Below are positions 25,272-37,958 of a stretch of DNA of 64,000 bases, piece by piece. Location: positions 858,601-922,600 of the forward strand of contig NC_092564.1 in the NCBI RefSeq assembly GCF_037975245.1, written 5' to 3'. The notes below the pieces were generated by a model. The model did no database searches and was not told where the DNA came from. It saw nothing but the letters and a program-made list of their open reading frames with translations. The DNA is from Apostichopus japonicus. Taxonomy: Eukaryota > Echinodermata > Holothuroidea > Aspidochirotida > Stichopodidae. The translations under genes were made by a program, and so were the position numbers. The stretch's first letter is position 1. Each line of letters starts with the position of its first letter.

Positions 25272-25530
25272 TTGAAATGTTACTAACTCCAGTAACATAA
25301 CACATCCTTCCTTGTTCAAATGTTACTAACTCCAGTAACACAACACATCCTTCCATGTTGAAATGTTACTAACTCCAGTAACACAACACATCCTTCCATG
25401 TTGACATGTTACTAACTCCAGTAACACAACACACCCTTCCATGTAGAAATGTTACTAACTCCAGTTACAACACAACACACCCTTCCATGTTGAAATGTTA
25501 CTAACTTCAGTAACACAACACATCCTTCCA
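25272..25530. repeat. 43-bp tandem array, six copies
   Basis: AAATGTTACTAACTCCAG recurs at about 25275, 25319, 25361, 25404, 25447 and 25493. Units differ slightly (CATCCTTCC or CACCCTTCC). Confidence 0.93.
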
Positions 25531-26746
25531 TGTAAGTTCATTTAACAGCAGGCACCCCAAAACTCACTTGTTTATATCATTTATTAATGTCGATAGATCA
25601 AAGTGTGTACGTAAGAGGAGAATATAGTCAATTATTCTAAGGTCTCACCAATTATTGTGAAGCCTATAGATACTATCTGCTAAAGTAATAGGCCATTAAA
25701 TAATGAAGAAAGATGTTCCCTTATAACACAAAATGTACATGTTTTCTGTTAAGTGTCAATTCTTATTTTGCACAGTATTCTTGAAATATCATATATACTG
25801 CTGCAAACTTTACAGAGAGACGCTAAACCACTTTCTATTCCACTGCTTTTTGTCAGCGGGCTCTTCAAGTACTGCTCTAAAACACATTTTGTGCATTCAT
25901 TTGGGCTTTCCATATCTTGGCAACAACTAGTTAAGAAATTAATACAGGACTTCCATTGTTTCATCTCTGTGATCTTTCATAAATAATGTCTAGTGTAGTC
26001 TGGGCAGTTGAATGGTAACTAGTAGCAACAGCCTGGTTGTACTCCGAAGCATATTCTGAGACAACCATACTGTAAGAATCCTGCAGGTTTCTGCAGGCTG
26101 TAACATGTCCCTTACTTGTACATCTGACTTGCAAATATTTACATTGAAGATGAATATCCTCGAGCACCAAACGGTTCCCTGTTGAGTCTTTGCTTGCTAA
26201 AGAAGCAAGCGCAGCAATTAGCCTAAGTCATAGCTCTCCCCTATTCCTCCTCATGTGATATATGATCCAAGGGTCAATTGCTTCTGTTGTGATAAATCTC
26301 TGTCCTGCCAGCTCTTCTCCTTTCAGAAAACTGCTCGTGAACATCATTTTTTTTTTGTCTTCAAATTAATTAGCAAGATGTACAAGTTTCCATACGTGTA
26401 TGACTAGCCTCGAAGAATCAATGTAATGCTGAAAATTTACATTTTCTTGTGTTGCTGACAAAACGCTGCAAGTTTCTGGGGTTGGTGAGATTCTTATCAG
26501 AAGAGGAATGTCACTGATTTATCACATAAATCATAATTGAAATAATCATAATAATAAGCACTGTAAGTGAGGGTTACCCTTCATTTCCATGAGATGACCA
26601 ATACTTCTTTCTTGTGTCTTTGGATAACTACATAACAAACTTGGCTCAATTCTGTTTACTTGCAGGTGGTTGTGTTAACAATATCAGGTTTCCAGCAATG
26701 GTAATACACAGACAACTACTGTTTAATATCCCTTATCTCAAGCGCC

Positions 26747-26919
26747 TCCCCCCTCCCCCTCCCCCTCTCCCTATGAAAGTGTCATGTTGAGAATAACAAT
26801 CAACACTTTCAAATTACATCTAGAGTAAATTTCATGATTAAGAAGATAATTAGTCAATCTCATGAAATGATGGTATAAGAAAGTTTTTCCCACCCCACCC
26901 CATCCCCACCCCGATCCCC
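26747..26919 (-). other. Two G-run tracts in the AGAP intron (possible G-quadruplexes)
   Basis: On the minus (transcribed-sense) strand, 26919-26889 reads GGGGATCGGGGTGGGG and continues as GATGGGGTGGGG, more than four runs of four G. A second tract is at 26772-26747. They sit about 270 and 420 bases downstream of the donor at 27189. Confidence 0.8.
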
Positions 26920-27189
26920 ACTCTCAAAGAAACATACACACATACACATCAAAAGATGTCCATCTAGTCTGATCTCATCCAAGGCTGTACTCTCAGAACA
27001 TGTGTAGTTTATTGCAGTGACATACAATCTCTCAATGCAGAGAGGCTCATTTTTTTATACTTTGGAAGTCTCCTATTCTGCAAGATGAACAAATGTCAAT
27101 CAGTTCCTTCCCTTCTCTGACCCCACAGATTTCTTGTCTCTTAACGGGCCTCCTGCGCCCTCAAAATAACGATGAAATCATCAATTTAC

Positions 27190-27417
27190 CTTGTGTACCG
27201 ACCAAGATGATGGGTAAATCGGCTGTGTTTCTGTAGTGGGCAAGCTTGGCATAGAAATTATACAAAAGATGGAAGCTTCTCTCATCCTCCACACTGAAGA
27301 CGAGGATAACAGCATCGACCCAGGAGCAAAACTGTAACTCTGGAGCAGATCCTTCATCTCGAATTAGTAAGAGGTGACTTCTATCGTCCACTAATATTTC
27401 TTTCTTAAACCTCCCAC
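27190..27417 (-). CDS. AGAP1: AGAP exon: core of the GTPase-like domain
   Basis: The acceptor CTACTGTAG is followed by [20 protein letters not shown] and [20 protein letters not shown], and the exon ends in …ILVGTQ with donor CAAG|GTAAAT in phase 1. The family hallmark LIRDEG, which replaces the usual DxxG switch of Ras-like GTPases, is present. So are the WVDAVI-VFS strand and the VGTQD element standing in for NKxD. The length of 76 codons and the flanking phases match the adjacent exons. Confidence 0.97.
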
Positions 27418-29100
27418 CTACAGTAGGTAAAGCAAAGAAATGCAGGCATGGATATGACTCATGAAACAGAGGACCATGCAGTAGCAGTTAGGTGTAAAAG
27501 TCATCAATGAATACACTAATTTGCTAGTTAAGACTGTATGCATTTATTGTACTGACATTTTAAAAGCTTGTTACATTAACAACTGACACGATGACAACTT
27601 TATTTGCAGAGTTAAACCAACCATTTGCTGCATCATTTTATGTGCGTATCTCAAGTGCTGCTACTGTACGTCTGAGACATTCCTGTTTCACAATTTTGTT
27701 ACTATGAAGAGAGGTAGATAGTTCACTAGTCAGATCTCAGAATCTTTAATTTGCACGCCTTTTAAAAGCTCAGTACATTTTCTGCTTAATTTGCTTACCC
27801 AAGCTGATCTCTCTGGAGAATTACTTATCCACAGTATTATTGCTTTATAGTACGATGCTATGCAAAGAAAGCTTATGTATTGCTAACGTATGCAGAACCT
27901 TATTTTCACTACATTGCCAATAACAATATTCGTAAATGTCACAACTACTATGTTAAAAATATGAACATAACATTAAAGTCTCTGTAAAATGTGGTGGGTG
28001 TTAAAAAAACATATTGGTACATAACAAACAGAGAACAAGCAAAAAATATGAATGTTATTTACATTCATGTCATACTAACATTTCATACACTAAACAGATG
28101 TCCACAATACCTAATAACCAAGACCCAACACAGATAAACCTGTTGATAACTATTTCACCCACATAAAAATAATTTGTTCAGACAAGTTTAGCTCCAAGCA
28201 AATTGGGAGGTAAATATCACTGCACTGTGTCCTAAGGTGAAGAATAAGCTAATGATGCCATGAGCCCTGTTGCAGGAGGTCAAACTCACACTTGTCCTGA
28301 AATTTCATCCTCCAAGCAATATGCCTCAGAGTCATTCTCACCTCTCTGGAATTTGACAACTTTCTGGTAAAAATAACCACCTAAAGTGACAAAGAGCACT
28401 CCACTTGAAGAGTCATCATTTACTAGTTCAACATGTGCAAATGAACTTCTCATGATTTCCAACTGCTTTAGAGAAATCTCTGTGACGACGAGGCCCAGAA
28501 GAGGGTTTTCATTTCAAAATGTTATTTTTTGGGTCTTTTTGCTAGAGAAAACTGTATGATCAAATCATTTGGAATTTAAGTCTTATCTGAACATTAAGTT
28601 GATCGTACAATCATGTTTTTTTCTTCATACTTTTTTTCAAATCAATTCTATCAATATGGATTTCATAGATATATACTTAGGCCTGCACAAACTCCTTTAC
28701 CAACTCTTGTGATCACTAAAATTAAGGGCTAAGAAATTGGCAATAAATCCTTGGCCTAAGCTGTCACAGTTAACCAGTACAGCAGTACTTTAAATGAAAA
28801 AGGTTCCATAATATCTGGATATTTGTGCAGTCTGTTTACTATTGACTGGGTCTGCTCTTCCCCCTGTCTCTCCCCTCCCCCTTGTTATTAGCAAAATGAT
28901 ATTGATTAATAATCATGTAATAATAAAGTTTAAAAAATAACTTTCCATCTTGTAGATCTCATCCTTGCAATAAATTTTAGAAATACAAGCTGATAATATG
29001 TACAGTATCATATAAATTACACAGCCACCAAAGACATACCAAACAGTGAGTATTCCTGTATCAGCAATTTCACACAGATACAAACACGTCTGGATAACAG
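27418..29100. other. AGAP intron DNA left of the Kolobok-like element
   Basis: AT-rich, nothing recognised. Confidence 0.6.
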
Positions 29101-29461
29101 TTAAAGAGGCCATGACACGAAAAATCCAACTCATCGAGAGTAACTTCCTCTGAATCTATGAGAAAATCTATGTTCAAAACTATCCTCAACACCTTGAAAA
29201 CCTCAAGGACTAATTAGTAATTAACGTTTTAATATTCGCATCCGAAAATAGATATCTGAGAATGCGATTTCACAACAAGACAATGATGACGTCATGTTAG
29301 GAACACACGTGCAAAGCTCAGGCATGTATCGGATGCGCGACGATCATACCGTTCCATATACAGTACACGCACATTTACACTGAGAGAACAACCACTGTAT
29401 TACGCTATATCGTTAGAAATTTCAAGTTTGTTTTACAACTGTTGTAAACTATCCGAGAGAA

Positions 29462-29670
29462 ATGCCGGTCCGTTGTGTTGTTGGGGCTGCATAAATATCA
29501 TTACCCATGCAATTAGCCTTCATCCATGGCTGAAGGACGAAAAAAAACACGGCGATTATGACCATGTTAGTGCACAACACCAGCGCCGATTTCACTGGGC
29601 CTAGCCAGTATGCAGCTCCGAATGAAGCGAACACTTCACGGAAGCATACTACGATCCCTCCTTTTTGTTA
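29462..29670 (+). pseudogene. Decayed THAP-domain start of a Kolobok-type transposase
   Basis: An ATG at 29462 begins MPVRCVVGAA, the usual opening of a THAP zinc finger (MPxxC…), then hits a stop. Further on, ADFTGPSQYAA and, in another frame, EHFTEAYYDPSF match the later part of THAP domains (…F-GP--Y--ICSEHF…). The second Cys is absent and at least two frame changes are needed, so this copy is dead. THAP domains bind DNA and serve transposase end recognition in Kolobok and P elements. Confidence 0.65.
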
Positions 29671-31647
29671 TGAAATAAAACAAATGGACTTTAACGGTTC
29701 GACATAAAAGAGTCATTCTTCTGTCAAGTAATCCACAAAAAACTACTCTGAAGACCAGATCGGGGAACAGGAAACCTCCAATGGGGCAAGTGGCGATCCT
29801 TAGAAGGTAGCGCGCCGAGCACTAGTAGTACTATAGTATTAGCGTTACTACACTGAAGTCGCAATAGACGAAGAGATTTTACTGTATCATCTAAATTAAC
29901 ACCCCCTTCAATGCTCTATTGTATACTAATAAGCTATGAGGTTAGCTTCAGAAGCGATGGGTTACATCTTCTTGTGAACAAATCTCAGTGCCCCAATTTA
30001 TTTCTGGAATATGCTGGATCAGTTAATTATAGCAATAATTTCTTATTCCTATTCCAGGAAAACCATTTATTATGTTGTGGAGGGAGTGGGGGTAATGGGG
30101 ATGAGTCAAAATAGGTAGGTAAAAAGATTTTATTCCAAAGGTTGTTTAATTAAATCTCAAAGCGATTTATTTTAAAGTCACAGAGCCAAAAATTCACACA
30201 ACATAGTTCAAGTGTTAAATCATTGAACAAAATTTATTCAATATCAGTTCTAGACAGTCATTCTGGACAATCTGAACTAACATTAACAACAATCATTGTA
30301 TTATATGACATAAAAGTAAAACTGTACTTTCCATAAACATTATCATTCTTAAATTACACTAATGTAATTTGTGACATCATAGGAGGTTAAAAGAAAACAA
30401 CTTACATGAATTTTTTGCTTTAAGCCTACAAAGCAGTTGCATGTCCATCGCTATCAATCGTTGTTGTGACAAATTAATTAGAATAATCCAGAAGCAAATA
30501 CAATACAGGGTTATTTAAACCAAGAAACACTGCACGACGCAACTCACATGCAAAAATGTTACCCACGCACGACGACACGTACAACACTGATGGGCAATGT
30601 GAAACACAGCATCACACGCATTAAAACAATCGAAGACCATTAAACAGGGTGTACTGCTGAGTTTTTGAAGAAAGACTACAAAACAAACCAACTGCTGCTG
30701 AAGAAACAGTCTAAACATTGCTGCCTCCATTGGTCTTTATTATGACTTTTCTGTCAAATATCATTGGTGATATGGATATTTTGGCTTCCAGATTAAAGGT
30801 ACGAATCAAACGAGGTAAATGCCCCTAAAAAGGTCAATGCCCGTTCCCTTATGCACATATTATATGACATCACGGTCACGCCAATACTTGTGTCCAAATG
30901 CTTCAAAACATGCCTTTTCTTTTATTGTTGATGTTGGGTCTGGAAAATAACCTTTCATCCTGAATTAAAAGTCTTGAATTTCAATATATCAACACTGAGG
31001 GAACCCTGACGGATTGATAATCCAACACAATCGTAGTTTAGAAAGGCTTCCTATACAATGAGTTTTCTCCTGGCAACTTGAATCCAGTGTAATGACCATT
31101 GGCTGGAAAATCACTTCTGATCCTTTGGACTGCACATGATGGTAGCACAACCCTGACGTGTCTTGCTAGGAACCCCAAGTATCATTGAACCTGTTGACCG
31201 TAGGCTATGTATCTGTACTGCCTGGGAAAAAATTTATGAAAGTTCAAAATGTATTAATGTTGGCCATGATGTCCACAATAACAAGCAGGCACACAATGTA
31301 CAGTTATGGTTACATTTGTTGTGATTTTACACCTTCCATGTATCATGAAACATTCTTTTGTTTCAGAAAATTGATTTGCAAAACTCCAGGCCAAAGTACT
31401 AGCCAAGTAATAATGAGTATGAAATAACACATATGCCTACCTAGCATGGCTGCATAATGCAACTTACATCCCCGAGCCAAACTTTCAGTATGCAACCAAC
31501 CCTACTAGTACTACACACTCTACATATGGGTTGTAAGATACCGTAACACAACGCACAATACGGTTTAGGGTGTTCCGCGAATTCCAACAACACATGCACA
31601 AAATGGACTGGATTTTGTTTTTAAATGCTTCGTTAATAAATTCTTAC

Positions 31648-31922
31648 CACGTTGTATGTTCCTTGCAATGGTTTCGAACGGATTTCTTCTTCGATATGTT
31701 GTGGAGCTTCAATTTCGGCTCGTTTAACAGGCTCGAACTGATACGGTTCTAACACCTCCGCTCCACCCTCAGCGTTCGGTTCAATATTGGAATGATCATC
31801 GCCTTCACTCTCTGCTTCGAATATGAGAAAGGGCACTCTAATTATAGCCCAATTTCACTGCCTAGTGAAGAACCATTATCACTTTGAACTTCGATTGCCG
31901 CATTTGGCTCTGGATCCGCCAT
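31648..31922 (-). pseudogene. Acidic PYxFEP protein fragment in the transposon (P2X7-tail-like)
   Basis: The ATG at 31922 opens MADPEPNAAIEVQSDNG, then a TAA after 26 codons. In a shifted frame an acidic stretch leads to EVLEPYQFEPVKRAEIE and a donor GTG|GTAAGA at 31648. Acidic N-termini ending in PY-FEP are typical of invertebrate proteins that carry the cysteine-rich domain also found in the P2X7 receptor tail, often encoded in repetitive DNA. The following WCxCGxC part was not found. Low-confidence recognition from the motif alone. Confidence 0.4.
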
Positions 31923-32305
31923 TTCACAGGAAATTTTGATTTGATATCGCACTTGTGATCGGTGTTTTGTTTAGTAACTACTAGTGGTATGTGTACTTGT
32001 CTACTGTGTACGTGAATGGTACCGTAGCAGCGACAACAAATATGTGTTCAAAACGTGACGTCACATGACGTCATGCGAATCGGAAAATTTTCGAGTAAAC
32101 AAAGTTTCAAACGCCGAAAAGGGTAAATTCATTCTCAATTTTCGACTTGAAAAATCAAGTTTTAAACTGGCAGATTGGTTGATACATGTTTTAGAGAACA
32201 TTCTTTGATGGATCCCAAAAATATAGGACTTTGAAATTTTCGTGTCATGGCCACTTTAAATTTCAAGCATTATAAGACTGAATCCTTTTGTTCTGGAGGT
32301 CTTAC

Positions 32306-32393
32306 CTTCTGGTGATTCTTCTTGCATATAAGCCCCTGTGAGGTACCTGTGGACCAGTGCAGATTTCCCACTTGTAATACTTCCAACTACTCC
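32306..32393 (-). CDS. AGAP1: AGAP exon: P-loop of the GTPase-like domain
   Basis: The acceptor TTTACAG is followed by [18 protein letters not shown], which contains a Walker A/G1 motif GSITSGKS, then [12 protein letters not shown]. The donor GAAG|GTAAGA leaves phase 1. Start phase 0 fits the previous exon (…PELKL). AGAP family members bind nucleotide through this loop, and Lys and Ser are both intact. The Kolobok-like transposon begins only 46 bp beyond the donor, the shortest distance between a mobile element and an exon in the gene. Confidence 0.95.
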
Positions 32394-35374
32394 CTGTAAA
32401 TAAACCGATCAAAGAGACAATATTTAACGACCTCTATATGAGGATCTCATTATGCATGTAAGCATTGCAAGTTATGATCAGAATGCACACTAAATAGTCA
32501 GACATACTGTACACATTTTGATTGACCTTTTACTGCATGGATATCAATGAGCATTCACAATGTCCCTTAGATAAAGAAATTAGAGAGAATTGTTCTTGAT
32601 ATCATGTTGTATGCTGATTGCATTTGATTACATTCAAAAGCAAGTTAAATAAAGGATGCACTTCAGTACCTAAGATAATACAACTAAATTATGTCTCAAA
32701 TAAGGAACATGTTTCATACAGCATGTTATAAGAGGAGAGGCACTCTTACACATAGGGTTCTGCCCACAATGTGGCCGGTTATGGCCACTAACTCCAAGAC
32801 GACACACCGTTGGAACATTAAGGTCCTTAAATACATGAACATTACATTATACTTTATCTTGAAAATTGCAACATGAAAGTTAGGATCTTGACAAAAACAT
32901 CACACACTTATCCTGCATATACTACTACAATGGCCATACCACTCCTCTCCAAATTTGCAAAGATACAACCCTTAACAGATGGATCAGTAGGCCATTCCTA
33001 CTTGTCTAAAGGCGATAAATATTTAATATTCTCAGGAAGGGTCGATTGATTGACTTTTTAATATTATTAATAAATAATCCACCATTATCACACCATTACA
33101 ACTTTCTGCAGTATTGTTGACTAGGATTTTAACAGTTGCATCCAGGAGACACAATGTCTTTTAACATGTTTGCATCTGCTCAGAAAAACTTGCGTCCCTG
33201 CAATCATCCATGAAACATGCACTTAAAAACACCTCTACAGAAACACACAATAGTTAGTTATATAATAACCCCTGACAACACATTAGTGCTCAACGGAGGG
33301 GTACAGTGATAGACCAATAATGTGCATGGAAAACATCAAATGATTAAACCTGTAACTTATATACAACAACAAATGAAGCAAAACATCATGTAATACAGAC
33401 TACTGTATGTTACACAACTCATTTACATATCATCTGTGAGCATGATATCTAGGCTAAGCAAATATATGCTGCAGCTGAATGTCGGAAATCAACATAAAAA
33501 TGAGTGTCACTGCACTTTTCAACTGATTTAAAATTGAGCCCCTTAAACGATGTAGAAAGTATTATGTATAGACCTCAACGACACAAGAACAAGCCCCTAA
33601 AAGGCATAGCACTTGCTCACAACGTTTATGAGCTCCTGTGGTAAGATACCATTAACAGTTACTCAAAAACACAATTTTATTCATAAGTTTTATTCAAAGT
33701 TGAAGGAATATTCCCATTTCCCCACCACTATAGGCTAGTCGGCCCAACCCCGACCAGTTCCGAAAACTTTCCCATTAGAGTATGTAAGTAACTTTTTATG
33801 CAATGTCTCAACGAAAACAATATAAAAAAACTTAAGCTTCAATGGGTACTTTTGAAGATGTATGAAGTAGTTGCACTTGCACACTGCACAAAATTTTTTA
33901 ACTGAAGCACGTGGTCAATGGACCATGAAAGTTTACGCAAGTTTGCAACAAATTAAATTACCGTGGAATGAATGCACACTTTACTAAAGTCACTCTCAAT
34001 GAGGAGAGAACAAACATGTACACTCTAGTACAAGATGAAAATCCTTTTCAGTATCAGATGTTAGCTTCCCACAAAATTCATAGATTATCTAAATTCATTT
34101 GCGATCCAAACAAGGATTCAAATATTAGTGATAGTCTGAGAAACAATTCAACTACAATTTCCTACCATGAGTGCTTATTGTCAAACTTGTGACAAGGCCT
34201 ATTACACGTTATGATACTTGACTGCACACATATGATAGCCTGTAGCACAAACTTTGCTGTCTATACATAGGGGATGTAACATTACTTGTAAGTAATTGGT
34301 GTTTAACAACATACTTTGTGTTCATTGTGCACTACAGATGCAAGAATGTTTCCAGACAATGGATAAGGGACTATTAGCCAATCAGATCGCAGGGAAGTTT
34401 GGAAAAGCATCATTGACTAATTTTAGCATGACAATATCTGTAATAGATATGTATTTAGCTATGTACCAAAGCGTCACATCTTGCAGTTAATTGTTATGAT
34501 TTTATTTGTTTTCAAACAATAATTCTGCAGGATGTTGCAACAATGCTGTTTCTGAAAGTGAGGAATACTCAGTTTGAGCTACTAGGCTAGATACCGTACA
34601 ATAGCTGTAGCACAAACTTTGCTGTCTATACATGAGAGTTCTTAGCCTTGAAAAACTGGTTCAAGAAGGTCTTGCTGCCAGATTTGCAGTTTATAAGGAA
34701 GTTATCTCATTTTGTCAATCACATTCCAGAATTCCCTAAATACAGTTCTATAAAATACAAGCTTGCTTAAATGATGTTATTATATGCAATCCTTATTAAC
34801 TGACATTCACTACTGTATACAGCTAGTATATAGATGCATGAAACCAGGAAGTAACCATACATTCTCAAATTTGTAAGAGTTTAAAGGGGTCCTTAGAAAA
34901 GTCTTAATAATGGTCAAAATGTGATTGCAACTGACCAGAGATAGCAACCTATTTGCATTGCTATTTGCTATTCTTATCTCAACTTTCACTTCTCATCAAG
35001 AACATTATAACATATCCAGCCCATTCTGAATCAAACTACAGTCTCACAAACACTTATGTTATATTGATGTTTCAATTTAAAAACAATATATATTTTTTTA
35101 ATAATTTATAATAAGAATTTGAATGGCTAGCTAAACTGAGGAAGTTCATTTGCTTCTAAGGTAACATTGCATGGAATCTTCTGATTAAACTCACACTGTT
35201 GCTTTAATAGCCAACCTGCGAACTGCTTCCACATTAAGCAAACTATCTATTGTAGGTACAGTATAATAACAGTGCATACAGTGCAGGCATATATACAGTG
35301 CTTTCACTCACAACTCATTTAGACAGGCTGATTGATTAATTTATAATTCTGAAGTATTGTCACGAAGCACATAC
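32394..35374. other. AGAP intron DNA
   Basis: No element recognised. A short duplicate TAGCACAAACTTTGCTGTCT occurs at about 34245 and 34612. The rest is AT-rich. Confidence 0.6.
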
Positions 35375-35433
35375 CAATTTCAGCTCTGGTACCGTCCGAC
35401 TCAGCGTCCATTCCTGGCTGTTAACAAATGCAT
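35375..35433 (-). CDS. AGAP1: AGAP exon: segment before the GTPase-like domain
   Basis: The exon begins after TTTTCAG at 35434-35436 in phase 1 and ends at TTG|GTATGT in phase 0. It encodes (D)AFVNSQEWTLSRTVPELKL, an almost exact match to the conserved AGAP1 segment just before the GTPase-like domain, where the family has …NSQEWTLSR-PELK. It is the most upstream exon I can assign by homology. Phase 1 at its start fits both candidate upstream exons. Confidence 0.93.
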
Positions 35434-37615
35434 CTGAAAATAAATTAGAAAGATAAAGAACGCTGAAGGTTCTGATGCTGAATGTATCAGAGGTGTGGTC
35501 TGGAGGCTTAGCAGGAAAATATGACCTTCAACGTGGATTGAAACAAGTATGGCAGAGCTGAATGGATTCGTATAACTGCAAGAGAGTACAGTATATATAC
35601 CTAGATATGACAATGTCAGAGTATATACCTAGATATGACAATGTCAGTCATGAGATTAAACATTGAAAGGAGACATTTATTTCCCATTCATTATGACAAG
35701 ATTGAAAGGAGACATTTCTCCACTGTACAAGGAAACACAGACCTAATAAGCTAAAAAAATAACACAATCTATTTAACTATTGCAGCAAAATATCATCAGG
35801 AATGATTGCAAATATCCTGCATTGCAATAAAATTTAGTATTTGTTTATTATGAACAACCAAGCCTGAGGGCTATCTGATTATCTGTGAGTAATGACAAGA
35901 TGTGGTCAGCATGAAACAATGCTCTCAACCAATTCATTATAATACAGCCTTGAAGATTACTGTTATTTTCATGAGCTCATGGTGTGACATCCCATATTGC
36001 TATACAGTGATCTCTCCATATCCTGGGCAAGCCCAATTATTTCCCATATATATAAATCTATTTACCAAAAGGTATACACAATGGAATATTGATGAGAGCA
36101 ATTGACACTCATATGACCTGGTTAATCATTTCAGGAAATACAAAACTCCAGGTTGTTCAGGGTCAATGACAGTCCTTACTAATGAACTATTAAATTGATC
36201 TTATTGACCTTTATGCAAGTGTTCCTGAGAAATAATCTCTGTAAAGTTAGAGGGATTTGATTTATTCCTTGAAGTTGTAAAGAGCTTAAATCCTTTTACC
36301 TGTACATATGAAATAAATATCTACTTGTTACGATTTGAAATAAAGAAAAGAAAAACGATTATTTCTGATGTCTGTGTTCTTTGTTGGTATTACGTATATG
36401 TTTGTTTCAATTTGCACACTTCTTCTTTTTCAATTTTCTTTCTTGTTTATGTTTCATTGTTGTATTTTTGCCCAAATGGCCGCCCATAGACTTACAGGTA
36501 AGGGCAAAACAAGTACAGCATGTATCTCTGTTGTACAGGGCAAAAGTCAAGCATGCATAAGAAATGGGTTTAAGAAATATCAAACTAAAAGCATGATTTG
36601 GTATTAATTAGCTAAGTTGTAAATTCTCTTTTCTTACAATTGAAGTTACATGATAAAACCAATATCACAACATCTCAGACAAAGCCAATGATTGGGTACA
36701 TTAACAAGTTTGTAGATGACCAAACTCTTTTGTAGTTTAATAAAAGACTCTGCCTACCAAACGTCTTTTAATTAAAATAAAGCATGGTCATACTGTAATC
36801 ATTGTCAACCAAATGGTAATTTTCAATCAGTTGCTCTCTAGAAAACATACAGTTAATGGTATTTAATGGGCTTTGCAGACAAATTAAGGAATGGCCATGC
36901 TAAATATACACATATTTAAACATAATTTAAGCTAATGAGGATTTGAAAAGTCTGTAATTAACCAAGCAACACAACTTCAAGAGGTGAAGAGATTTGACTT
37001 GATGTATTCTACAGACCAGCTGCAATGGTACATGCTTTCTACTGGTCTTAACTGGTGGTACAATGTCCAAAATATCCCAGGTTTCAAAGTTACAAAGAAT
37101 GTCTGTAAATACAGTTCTTCTGTCCTTGACTACAGTGCAATCAGACAGATTCCCTGTTTCACTGCTTCAGCCCAGACTATGAAAGAGAAGCTCTAATACA
37201 GAGGAAGTACACCATTAAGTACAGTATTAGTTTCATATGACAACTCCATCAAGTGATTTAAAGAGTTGATTTATCACAAGCAGTTAGTCTACAATGTTAT
37301 AGCAATGTTCAACGAATCACGGTATCATACAGTAGCTTCTGACACGGTCTTTTAATTTACAAGTTTAATAGGCAACTTGATTTCCACAAATGCTTTAACC
37401 AAGGCTTAATCCTACTTACATATCTATAATACAGGAAGCATATAAGACTGTATTAAATGTGAACCCAAAAAGTTAATGGAGTAACAGAACACACAAGTGC
37501 ATGACTGCACACTGTCAGATGTACATTAAAGGTAACCACAGCTGTCAAAATGCAGTTTCATCAGTAAACAAACAATTTACTTCCATTGTTCAGAGCAGAC
37601 AAGATCTGTTCTTAC

Positions 37616-37958
37616 CATCTGCGGACAAACATGTTATAAAATCATCAATATAACGATTGAAATACATCCAAGCTTCCCGGTTGCTGGGACTTGCTAAGTT
37701 TGCGTTAAGTAAAGTTATGCTAACAAGAAAATACATATTCATCAAACTATTAGACAGTATATAAGTCCTGTGTATCAATTTACTTGAAGTACAAAAGAAG
37801 AAAACAAATATATTCCAAAACTCCAGAGACCTTGCAGGAAGGTGTGTAGTAGAGGACATTTTACTAAAGTTTTTCAATGTTATGAAATGTGTTGCATCAT
37901 ATTCAGATATAGGAGCGAGAGATTTTTGACATCTATAGGCTAGTTTACTGAATTCCAT
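37616..37958 (-). CDS. Candidate alternative 5' exon of AGAP (low confidence)
   Basis: An open frame starts at 37958 and ends at a consensus donor GATG|GTAAGA in phase 1, again compatible with the exon at 35433. The last part, about 37700-37616, looks more coding-like (…REAWMYFNRYIDDF…) than the hydrophobic, low-complexity front. It could be entered from a TTGTTAG acceptor near 37720, or start at the internal ATG of MYFNRY. No homology is recognised. It competes with the exon at 41021-40934, and both could be alternative first exons or neither. Confidence 0.2.

Larger units (their letters stand above)
17787..27189. other. Large AGAP intron (9.4 kb)
   Basis: It contains one copy of an interspersed repeat (20475-20985), a 43-bp array (25272-25530) and C-rich tracts near 26.75-26.92 kb. 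The remainder is AT-rich, with no exon recognised on either strand. Confidence 0.7.
29105..32255. mobile_element. Kolobok-like DNA transposon, degraded or non-autonomous
   Basis: The left end (AGAGGCCATGACACGAAAA) and the inverted right end (AGTGGCCATGACACGAAAA) flank 3151 bp, and both sides carry TTAA (29101-29104 and 32256-32259). TTAA duplication plus a THAP-domain start just inside the left end fits the Kolobok superfamily; piggyBac also uses TTAA but lacks THAP. Both subterminal regions contain TGACGTCA palindromes (29287; 32056; 32066). Two convergent gene fragments lie at the ends (29462-29670 plus, 31648-31922 minus). No intact transposase is visible in between, so it could not move on its own. 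It sits in an AGAP intron. Confidence 0.8.
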
